A DNA stretch of 50,001 nt from NCBI GenBank assembly GCA_025999115.1, contig BNWW01000005.1:1-50001 (forward strand), in the 5' to 3' direction. The notes below the pieces were generated by a model that did no database searches, was not told where the DNA came from, and worked only from the letters and a program-made list of their open reading frames with translations. Every line of letters starts with the position of its first letter. Position 1 is the first letter of the stretch. Positions 26,280 to 34,400 of the stretch are shown here, in pieces. Both the position numbers and the translations under genes were made by a program. Source of the DNA: Bacteroidia bacterium (GTDB lineage: Bacteria > Bacteroidota > Bacteroidia > Bacteroidales > Azobacteroidaceae).

Positions 26280-26717
26280 TTAAAACAATTCCAACTGCTC
26301 AATGCTTGCTTTCTCTTTTACTCCTTGATTGTGTTGTGCAAAATTGTTTGTATCAAAATTACAAACCAAAGCTTCCACAACGGCTTTTCGATTTTTGATA
26401 TTCGCGCCGGTGTGATAAAAATGATCCCGGGTAATGATATTAAATTTGTTCCAATATTTTTTTATCATTTCGTTTTCGCGCCAATCGTTGTGGTGCCAAG
26501 TAGAAAGAATAAATAACACATCATTCCATTAAACCCCGCTCTTGACAGAAAAATAAAATCAAAAGGGGAATATTCCCCGCTTGTTAAAACGTTTGCGAAC
26601 AGTCAGATAATGTTCATAACCGTCATTATCGGCTTCTTTCAATAATTTTCCTTCCTGTTCCAAATATTTCTTCATTGCAGGTGCGGAAATTGCACCCGTA
26701 CCCACAAACGGCTCTAT
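26280..26717 (-). pseudogene. D12-class (Dam-like) adenine methyltransferase remnant
   Basis: Three blocks occur in order on the minus strand but in different frames: IEPFVGTGAISAPAMKKYLE (SAM-binding FxGxG) with NDGYEHYLTVRKRFN, then FDFIFLSRAGFNGMM, then STWHHNDWRENEMIKKYW and ITRDHFYHTGANIKNR to the end IEQLELF. The sequence between, including the region after GFNG, is deleted. The catalytic DPPY is not seen. It is a dead gene, probably once the cognate methylase of the restriction operon or of another system. Confidence 0.7.
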
Positions 26718-26942
26718 TCACCGCCCTTGAAAATCGCCGAATTCTGTACGTGATTTACAAACAACGGATTGTGTGATTCCGATTTTTTGTTTCAATTGTG
26801 CATAGTCATCTTCTTTCTCGAAAAAATCAACAATACCCGATTGTCCTTTCAAAACGACATTTATTTCTTTGAAAGACATTTGACCGTTCTCTTGAAAGAA
26901 AGAGAAAACAGAAAATGATATGTTTATTTGATTGAAAGTCAT
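26718..26942 (-). pseudogene. Truncated N-6 DNA methylase (N-terminal stub)
   Basis: 74 residues, ending ITQSVVCKSRTEFGDFQ then GR and stop. The ending resembles the start of N-6 adenine DNA methylases (the RTEFGDFQ motif that precedes the SAM-binding domain). The whole catalytic domain is missing, and the sequence joins directly to the Dam-like remnant. The start overlaps closely with the upstream operon (4-bp gap), so it was the last gene of the GHKL/endonuclease operon. Confidence 0.55.
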
Positions 26943-26946
26943 TTAA

Positions 26947-27267
26947 TTAAAAATCAAAAGTTCGTTGTTTTAGTGGTATTTCTCTAACTTGATTTATTTT
27001 ATACTGAATTTCAGAAAGTACATTTTTGAAATCCTTTATATTCGGAGGATTACCAAAGAACAAATCATCCATTAGTATCTCAATATCTTCCTCCTCTAAA
27101 CATTCTTTGATTAATTGCTCTGATTTCAAAAGGTATTCTTCTTCGTCATAGCAATCCATAGCCAAACAGCCAAAATGTAAAGTCAAATCGTGATTAAACA
27201 TTTCTGCTGTTAAAATTACTGCTTTATATGTTTCTTGTGATAAATCGTCTGTATCCATTATTACCAA
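26947..27267 (-). CDS. Hypothetical acidic protein, 106 aa
   Basis: Unrecognised. It is rich in Glu and Asp (DEEEYLL, ECLEEEDIEILMDDLFF) and predicted mostly helical, with no signal or membrane segment. It lies 18 bp after the membrane-protein gene and 4 bp before the truncated methylase, so it is in the operon. A start at 27258 (MDTDD) is equally possible. In this context it may be an accessory or immunity protein of the restriction-like system. Confidence 0.5.
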   Translation of the reverse strand: MVIMDTDDLSQETYKAVILTAEMFNHDLTLHFGCLAMDCYDEEEYLLKSEQLIKECLEEEDIEILMDDLFFGNPPNIKDFKNVLSEIQYKINQVREIPLKQRTFDF

Positions 27268-27285
27268 TTTAATGTTTTAGCATAT

Positions 27286-27489
27286 CTATTCGTATTTTTC
27301 ATAAAATCTTTTGCAAAAAGTTTCTTTTTGATAGCATAGTTTATCAACAACTTGGAAGTAAAATTCCGCACATTTAATCTTATTGTTTTCTGCCCATCGA
27401 AATAAAGCGAAACACCCACCGATTGCAGCAAAAACTACTGTGATTACAGTTAACCAATTTTCTATTGTAAAATCCGTAAATAACAACAT
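27286..27489 (-). CDS. Small single-pass membrane protein, 67 aa
   Basis: One hydrophobic helix (WLTVITVVFAAIGGCFALFRW, about 12-32 minus ends) followed by a charged tail EFYFQVVDKLCYQKETFCKR. No family recognised. It sits 15 bp downstream of the endonuclease gene, so it is probably co-transcribed. Membrane accessory proteins are common in abortive-infection systems, but no function can be stated. Confidence 0.5.
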   Translation of the reverse strand: MLLFTDFTIENWLTVITVVFAAIGGCFALFRWAENNKIKCAEFYFQVVDKLCYQKETFCKRFYEKYE

Positions 27490-27504
27490 ATTTATAATTT
27501 AATT

Positions 27505-28179
27505 TTATTCCACATTATCCACAATTTTTATAATTCCAGAAACATCCTCTTTAAGTGTAGCAATTCTGCCATATTGCAACCGCCATTGCAAAGCATTTGA
27601 AATGGTAAGATAACCAATTTCCGGCGGATTTTTCAAAATCTGTTCCGCTATTTGCATCAAAGTCATTTCATCGGCAGGAATATTCTTATCATTCAGATAA
27701 GCAAAAATATCGTCAGCATTTGCCTTGTTTTCAATCATTTGTAGAATAGTCGTGGTAGTTTGATAGTCAGCCGTTCTCTCTTTTTCAATAAACGAACAAC
27801 TAACAAAATCCAATAAAGCCGTTTTCTTTTTTGCATCGTCATGCTTGTCGTAAACGAACACCAACAAATTGTAACCCAATCCAAAAATCTTTTGCTGTGC
27901 ATTTTTGAACGGGCAAGACGATTGCGGTTGCTTGATTGAAGCAATTTTTATGTCCGTATTGATTTTAGACGAGGGCAAATCAATACCATTGGCCGAACTA
28001 CCCACTTGCAACTCGTATTTTGATAGCAAAAAATCCTTGAACTTATGTTCAATGTAAGTGTCAACGGCTTTACCATCGGTTACACCAAATAGCTCGCTGT
28101 TCGGCGTTTTGGACTCTTGCTCGCAAAAGGATTTGGCGCAGGAGATTAGGTTGGGGATTGTGAGTGGTTGTTTTGACAT
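27505..28179 (-). CDS. Predicted type II restriction endonuclease, 224 aa
   Basis: The segment YIEHKFKDFL...NGIDLPSSKINTDIKIAS fits a PD-(D/E)xK core: E44 in the first helix, D67, and D76-I-K78. FGLGYNLLVFVYDKHDD supplies the following core strand. It resembles restriction endonucleases that neighbour N-6 DNA methylases in Bacteroidetes; the cut site is unknown. It lies 6 bp after the GHKL-nuclease gene in the same operon. Because both nearby methylases are broken, it must be inactive, conditionally controlled or aimed at modified or special DNA. Confidence 0.65.
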   Translation of the reverse strand: MSKQPLTIPNLISCAKSFCEQESKTPNSELFGVTDGKAVDTYIEHKFKDFLLSKYELQVGSSANGIDLPSSKINTDIKIASIKQPQSSCPFKNAQQKIFGLGYNLLVFVYDKHDDAKKKTALLDFVSCSFIEKERTADYQTTTTILQMIENKANADDIFAYLNDKNIPADEMTLMQIAEQILKNPPEIGYLTISNALQWRLQYGRIATLKEDVSGIIKIVDNVE

Positions 28180-28185
28180 AATCGT

Positions 28186-30024
28186 TTAGCTTTTAAACTT
28201 CCGTTTAATAATATTTAAGAATGTTGAATTGCGTGTTTCTGCATCCTTAATCATAGCATCTAAATCCATAATAAAAATACCCATAGGAACTTTTATTGTG
28301 GGATTTAATTGCAAAGTTACTTCTGTCGGACGATAATACACTTTACCATTGGAATAGAGCTTGTGATAACTTTCATCAGTTAAATGTAATTCATATTCTT
28401 CATTCAAATCTACGACCCCATAAAACCATATCTGTTGGATTTTTTGATTGTAATATTGCATTAATTTGCGAGCTCTATTTTTTAACTGAATTTCTACAAT
28501 TGAATTGTTTTCCGTAGAGAGTCCTTTTTTCTTCAACTCTACAATTACAACATCTACTTTCTTATCTTTATTAGCATCATTTGGATTTCCTGAAAAGACT
28601 AAAGCAATATCCGGTCTATCGTCATCTTTTTCTATTACTTCGCCTTCTGTGATGACATTTATAACTTTAGACATTTCGGCTTCACTTAATACAGTATCGT
28701 AAGTCATGTATTTATCATCTAAAACCCAAACGTTATTACGATATAAATCATCCATCACATTTTCTCCATCAAATTGCTCTCTTCTGGGAACTATCAAATT
28801 ATGAATGTCATATTCTGAATTATTTTTATTAAATGTTTTAAATTTATTTACAATAATTTGACGAAATAGGATGTATTCTGTCAAAGCTCGCGAGGAAAGT
28901 TCCAAAGATTCTTTAAATTGATCTTCCGTCAAATGAGAAGCTCCTAATATTTCTCTTTGCGCTCTGAAAAATTTCTCTTGAGCTTTCTTTAGAATATCAT
29001 TTTGAGAGTTATAACCAATACTGTCAATTTCAAAATAACCATTTAAATGTGGAAATTGATTAATAAGTCGTTGTTTTCTTTCTTGATTTCTTTCTGTAAT
29101 TTGCGGAACTTTTTCATCAATAATGTGTGCTATATTTTGTTTGAATATTTTTTTTACTTGCTCAATGGTAGGCAAGGTAATATTATCTCTCGAAGCATCA
29201 ACTTGACCATTAAAATAATCCGAAAACAAAAGGAATACCATTTTATATCCTATCGGTAAATTTTCTTCCGCAATAATATCCATCGGATAAGTTCTATTAT
29301 CAACAGAAATTGCAGTAATTACACTACTTGCTTGCATTGGCAATTCTTCAATATAGTAGTAAAGCTCTATTTGTGCAAACACATCTAATGAATGTTCAAC
29401 TGGAATAAATTGAAATTCTGGTATTTCTTTTGAGGATAAAACTTCTGTTGCAGATTTGTCGTCAATTGTTGTAGAAATGGATATTTCTATCTGTTTTCCT
29501 GCTTGTTTTAATTTGTATAAGCGTGAATAAAACTTTTCTAAAATTTTATTTTTTAAATATATTGGTTGAACATAACTATATTGTGCTAAACGAGTTAAAG
29601 TATAACCAGACAAAGAAATTTTAGTCTCGCTGTTTTTTATTTCATTATTTTTTGTAACAATTGACTCTTCCTTAAAGTTATCGGAAAATTCAAAAGTTCT
29701 ATGGTAATATTGGTCATAGTTGCTCGAAATAATTGCTTTTTCAAAATAACATAAATATACCAAACGCCCTAATCCCTTGTGTGAAGATTCATCAACATCA
29801 AATAATTGGCTAAACTTGCCAAATCTTTCGTCTGTAAAACCAACGCCATTATCAGAAATATCTATTGTCAATGTTTCAGGCTGGCTATAATCTTGGGCAG
29901 AAATAGTAATATTGATTTTGTTTGCTCCTGCATCTAACGCATTTGCAATTGCTTCAAAATAGACCATTTCTAAGGATGAATTTCCAAAGAACATTTTAAC
30001 CGCTTTACTTAATTTAACTCGCAT
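28186..30024 (-). CDS. GHKL (Hsp90/MORC-type) ATPase fused to a PD-(D/E)xK nuclease-like domain, 612 aa
   Basis: The N-terminal third carries all GHKL ATP-binding boxes: N box EAIANALDAGA (E24, N28, D31), G1 box DISDNGVGF (D58, G60, G62) and G2 box HKGLGRLVYL (G84, G86). A transducer-like and helical middle follows (about 200-420). From about 430, NVWVLDDKYMTYD leads into RPDIALVFSG (D472) and VVIVELKKKG (E496-L-K498), the pattern of a PD-(D/E)xK nuclease. MORC/Hsp90-like ATPases use ATP-driven dimer closure, so this may be an ATP-gated nuclease or DNA clamp. It is the first gene of an operon with a restriction endonuclease. I know of similar ATPases near defence genes but cannot name the system. 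Confidence 0.72.
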   Translation of the reverse strand: MRVKLSKAVKMFFGNSSLEMVYFEAIANALDAGANKINITISAQDYSQPETLTIDISDNGVGFTDERFGKFSQLFDVDESSHKGLGRLVYLCYFEKAIISSNYDQYYHRTFEFSDNFKEESIVTKNNEIKNSETKISLSGYTLTRLAQYSYVQPIYLKNKILEKFYSRLYKLKQAGKQIEISISTTIDDKSATEVLSSKEIPEFQFIPVEHSLDVFAQIELYYYIEELPMQASSVITAISVDNRTYPMDIIAEENLPIGYKMVFLLFSDYFNGQVDASRDNITLPTIEQVKKIFKQNIAHIIDEKVPQITERNQERKQRLINQFPHLNGYFEIDSIGYNSQNDILKKAQEKFFRAQREILGASHLTEDQFKESLELSSRALTEYILFRQIIVNKFKTFNKNNSEYDIHNLIVPRREQFDGENVMDDLYRNNVWVLDDKYMTYDTVLSEAEMSKVINVITEGEVIEKDDDRPDIALVFSGNPNDANKDKKVDVVIVELKKKGLSTENNSIVEIQLKNRARKLMQYYNQKIQQIWFYGVVDLNEEYELHLTDESYHKLYSNGKVYYRPTEVTLQLNPTIKVPMGIFIMDLDAMIKDAETRNSTFLNIIKRKFKS

Positions 30025-30138
30025 AAAAGTATATTTTTGTTATATTTCACTTTTCCTTCCGCTACTCTCAATGCTTGCAATGCAATGTGTATTCCCAACA
30101 TTGAAATATTCCGCAAATTTAACGCAACCAAATACCCC

Positions 30139-30900
30139 TTACTTTATCGTAATAAACGGCATCTGCTCCCCACCAAAATACTGCGGCAATTTCCCATCCC
30201 ACTTGTTGATCGCCATTTCTTGCAGCACCATGGCCGAAAGGGATGCTTGCTTAATGCGTTGGGCTTCGGCTTCGAGTTTCATTCGTTCGAGCGTGAATTT
30301 TGCTGTGAGGGCGCCTTGTTCGGCGATTTTTTTGTCTTCGATGGCTTTGTTAAATTCGTCGCTAAAATCGTGATTCACAATCAATAAGTCTTTGACTACA
30401 ATGCCGCTTCCGGTTACTTGATTGGAAAATGCCGTATTGATTCGATTGGAAATTTCGGCGCGTTTTTCCACAAACGTTTCGATGGGATATTCGGCGATAA
30501 TCGCATTGATTTTTTCCGATAAGGCCGGACGGAGCAAGGTTTCTTCGATGCCGATGCCGTAACGTTGATAAATTTGTCCGACTTTAGCCGGATCGAAGGC
30601 GTAAACCATGCCTACATCCACCGTAATGGTTTGAATATCACTCGACGATACTTCGATGTTGACCGACAATTTACCGTCGCGCACTGACATTTTTTCTACC
30701 CGGTCGATAAAGGGTAATTTGACATGAAGTCCTTCATTAATAACTGATTGTAATCTTCCGAAGCGCAATACTACACCGCGCTCGCCCGTGTTGATGGTGC
30801 AAAAACTGCCGGAAAGAAGGATGATTGCAAACAAGGCAACGAGGCCGATAATCGTGTATTTTTTAATGGATTGTGTGGTTGGGGCAAATGATTTGCTCAT
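30139..30900 (-). CDS. Prohibitin/SPFH-domain membrane protein, 253 aa
   Basis: One N-terminal transmembrane helix (about 17-35, IIGLVALFAIILLSG), then the SPFH domain: NTGERGVVLRFGRL, EGLHVKLPFIDRVEKMSVRD, AFDPAKVGQIYQRYG and a long helical part FNKAIEDKKIAEQGALTA with coiled-coil character. Prohibitin-type proteins form large ring scaffolds at the inner membrane and modulate proteases such as FtsH. It is monocistronic, with a promoter box at 30929-30936, divergent from the oxidase-like gene. The 114 bp between it and the GHKL gene hold only a doubtful 30-codon frame. Confidence 0.9.
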   Translation of the reverse strand: MSKSFAPTTQSIKKYTIIGLVALFAIILLSGSFCTINTGERGVVLRFGRLQSVINEGLHVKLPFIDRVEKMSVRDGKLSVNIEVSSSDIQTITVDVGMVYAFDPAKVGQIYQRYGIGIEETLLRPALSEKINAIIAEYPIETFVEKRAEISNRINTAFSNQVTGSGIVVKDLLIVNHDFSDEFNKAIEDKKIAEQGALTAKFTLERMKLEAEAQRIKQASLSAMVLQEMAINKWDGKLPQYFGGEQMPFITIK

Positions 30901-30928
30901 TTTTTTATCGTTTTTAAATATTATCGTG

Positions 30929-30936
30929 CAAATTTA
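30929..30936 (-). promoter_or_regulatory. -7 box TAAATTTG for the prohibitin-like gene
   Basis: Minus-strand TAAATTTG lies 29 bp upstream of the start codon. It is arranged back to back with the plus-strand box at 30949. Confidence 0.45.
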
Positions 30937-30948
30937 TTCAAAAAAAAC

Positions 30949-30956
30949 TAACTTTG
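30949..30956 (+). promoter_or_regulatory. -7 box TAACTTTG for the oxidase-like gene
   Basis: TAACTTTG lies 30 bp before the ATG at 30986, a normal distance for this phylum. Confidence 0.5.
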
Positions 30957-30985
30957 CCTCATTAAAAACAAAAAAACAAATCGAA

Positions 30986-31474
30986 ATGAAGTATTTTTTA
31001 ACAACCGCTCTGTTTGCAATCGCCTCTTGCGGCGTTTTCGCACAAACAGCGGACAATCAACCCAACAACAATATGCAATCGGTGTATGATTTTTTGAAAC
31101 AAGCCGGCACTTATTTTATCGCCACTACCGAAGGTGATCAGCCGCGCGTGCGCCCGTTCGGTACAGTCAATATTTTTGAGGACAAGTTGTATATTCAAAC
31201 CGGCCGTTCAAAAAACGTAGGGCAACAAATCCTTGCCAATCCGAAAATTGAGATTTGCGCCCTCGTTGGTTCCGAATGGCTTCGCGTGGAAGCTACCGCT
31301 CTGGAAGATGCTCGCACGGAAGCCAAAGAAAGTATGCTCGATGCTTACCCGTCGCTCAAAAAAATGTATTCGGCTACCGATAGCAATACCTTGGTGCTTT
31401 ATCTGACGGATGTTACGGCTACGTTTTATGGCTTTGGGAGCGAACCGCGCACGGTAACTTTCGGCGGAAAATAA
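30986..31474 (+). CDS. Secreted pyridoxamine 5'-phosphate oxidase-family protein, 162 aa
   Basis: The ATG at 30986 is chosen over 30788 because it follows the promoter box and opens a signal peptide (MKYFLTTALFAIASCGVFA). The remainder is the split-barrel flavin-binding fold: YFIATTEGDQPRVRPFGTV, LYIQTGRSKNVGQQILANP, IEICALVGSEWLRVEATA. Most relatives are cytoplasmic, about 130-aa FMN or F420-type enzymes; the exported form is less common. Substrate unknown. It converges with the giant beta-helix gene, with only 3 bp between the stops. Confidence 0.88.
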   Translation: MKYFLTTALFAIASCGVFAQTADNQPNNNMQSVYDFLKQAGTYFIATTEGDQPRVRPFGTVNIFEDKLYIQTGRSKNVGQQILANPKIEICALVGSEWLRVEATALEDARTEAKESMLDAYPSLKKMYSATDSNTLVLYLTDVTATFYGFGSEPRTVTFGGK

Positions 31475-31477
31475 ATT

Positions 31478-34400
31478 TTATTTCAATATCTTTTCCACAA
31501 ATACTCCCGAATCCGTCAACACTTTCACAATATAAATCCCTTGCGTAAGCGATTGATTCCTATTGATTTGTTTCCCCGATAAATCAAACAACTCCACTTT
31601 TTGAATCGCATCGCCGATGACTTTCAATTGGGAATCCTGAAAATAGACAATGGGGTGATTTTGCGATTCGATAGAGCCGATTTTATCCAATGTATCGAAT
31701 GATAAATCGCCGGCAACAAGCTTTTTATAAAACACTACACAGAAATTATACAAAGGATATTTTTGATCATAAATCACTTGCCCGTTGGCATCTTTCGGCT
31801 GTTGCCGGGGGCGAAGTGAAGCGTTGTCTTTGCGCGGATAGTAGAATACACCACCGGTATTACGATCTAAATCTTCGTAAGTGGTCAGCGCTTGATAGGG
31901 ATCGCTGTCGCGCAAGTTGCCGGATTGTATATCTGTGCCGGCATAGGAAATTTCGACTTCATCCGTAGCAGATAGACTTTGAGCGAGCGATAAAATCACG
32001 CAATCGCCTTCAATGCTTACGCCACTGACCGTTACTTTGGTATTGTTCAGTTTTACTTCAAATCCGTAATTGGCTTTATGTGCAATCAAATTATCATCCA
32101 ATACCAAAGGTAAATGCGGGACTAAAAATTTGATTTTCAGTTCATTGGCGTTATTTGTTTTGTAAAACGCTATGGGTTGCAAAGGCTTAAATTCTTCTTT
32201 TAGAATTTGCGTTTTGTAATACACTTTGCCCAACATTTCGCCATACCAGCGATAGCCGTTGGAATTGGGATGCGCACCGGAAGTGGCAATCGTGATCGGG
32301 TAAACCGGTCCGGCGCAAATGACATCCGCATTTTCGTTACTGGCTTCGAGTTGAGCCATTGAAATAGGCAAGTCATAGAAATCTTTCAACCACGGTCCAC
32401 TCGTTTGATAAGTAATGAACACCGGCGCATCGGATTGTCCGTACTTCGTTTGAATATCGGATTGCATATCGTTTTTCAACTGCAACAATTTGGTTTTGTA
32501 TTCCGCTTTGCCGGTGGTGTAGCCGCCGGTATTGATGACGGTATTCGCCTCGCCTTGCAACCAGAATATTGCCGGACAAGACAGCGAAACTTCATTTCCT
32601 AAAGTTGCTTTGGCTTTGTCGAGTGCTTTATTAAACTGATTGGAATAAAGATTTGTTCCTTTTTCCAACTGTTCGATGGCCGCGCCACCGGTTCCGGCAG
32701 ATGTTGCCAAAAAGCGTGTCGCATTCGCCGTTCCCTGTATTTTTGTTTGAATATGATTGACGGCACTAATCAAGGGATGTTCGCCCATGATGGCGTAATT
32801 GCGGTCTTTGGCAATATCGGAATAGGGAATATTGGCAATCAACGGATTGACTTGATTCAAATCGGCTTCGGGATGTCCGTAGTTAATCCAAATCTGGCTG
32901 CCGAGCATATAATTGCCACGCACCGGCTCGGTGGAAAGTGCCGGATAACCCTGTGCACCGCACGAAAGACTTTGTCCGTACATCACCAAATGTTGGTAGG
33001 TTTTTGCCAATGGGTCGTTGTCTATCGTTTTGCAAAATGCTACACTGAAATTATACAGCGGATAGGGTTGGTCGTAAATCGGATTTCCGTCAGCACCTTT
33101 CGGTTCACCGCTTGCCGGAACATACGTCCAATCCACGTGACGTGGGTCGTCAAATACATTGTGCGGATAATCGTAATCTACGCCGTTGCTTTTGCCTTCC
33201 GGATTGCGATAGTTGTAATAGCCGACTGCGGTGTCGCTGTCGCGCAAATTGCCGTGTCCTGCTTTTTGACCGGAGCCTGTGCCTTGTCCTGCATAAACTA
33301 CGTGCACTTCGCCTGTCAAACTATTGGCACAAGTCAGTTTAACAGCATCTGCACCCACCAATTCCACTTTGGAAATCGTTTGTTTATTCGCATTTTCAAA
33401 ACCATCCAAATAAACTTCAAATCCGTAATTGTCAATGGATTGTACCGTTTTCGTATCTAAAACCAAGGGAGGAACAGGAACGTAAAAATGAACCGTTATC
33501 TCTTGTCCGTTAATTTCCACATCGGTGGGTTGCAGCGGTTTGAATTTCTGTCCCAACACTTTGGTTTGATAATAGGCTTTTCCGAGCATTTCGCCGTACC
33601 AGCGATAGCCGTTCGCGTCCAAATGTCCGTCCGGCATGGATGTTACCGGATAAACGGGACCGGCGCAAATGATGTCGGCATTTTCGTTGGCGGCTTCTAT
33701 TTGAGCCATTCCAACGCCCAGACCGCCTTTGGTGCGTGTCCAACTGCCGTTGGTTTGGTAAGTAAAGAACAGCGGTTTATCGGTTTGGTCGTAGCGCGAC
33801 ACGGCATCCGTTTGCATATCGTTTTTCAATTGAATGAGAGCCGTTTTGTACGCATTTTTCGACAAACTCGGAAGATTGGTGTAATCGGTTTCCCCTTGCA
33901 TCCAAAAGATGGCGGGACAAGAGATGAAACTGCCTTCTTTGCGGGCAATGCTTTGCGCCGATTGCAAAGACAACACATAATTGTCGTACAATTTCGTTTC
34001 GTGTCCTTTCGAGAGTTGAGCGATAGAACGTCCGCCATCGCCTGCCGAAGTCGCGATAAATTTGTCGTTGTCGGTCAGCGAACTGCCGTAAGCCAAACGA
34101 ATATGATTGAGGGCACCTGTCAACGGATTTTCACCCGTATTCGACATATTGTGATTGAAATTGCTCACCAAGGGTTTCAGTTGGTCGAGATGGGTATTTC
34201 CGTTAGAAATCCAAATTTGTTCGCCGATCATATAGTTATTCGGGAGAGCCGGTTCGGTTATCGCCTGATAGCTTAATTTGCCCACCGACAAACTTTGTCC
34301 GTAAATGATAAAGTGCTGATAATTATAACCTTTCGGGTCGTCCACAATATAAATGTCCGGTCTTTCAACGGCTCCAACGGCACATTTTCCATCCGTAAAC

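Noticed and set aside
30009..30101. 30-codon minus-strand frame overlapping the start of the GHKL gene
   Set aside because: Too short and without homology to support. A coupled leader peptide is possible, but there is no ribosome-binding or conservation evidence.
32747..34276. Long plus-strand open frames (237 and 262 codons) opposite the 1451-aa beta-helix/esterase gene
   Set aside because: They lie wholly antisense to a gene with clear domains, have no promoter or homology I recognise, and their composition mirrors the codon bias of the real strand.
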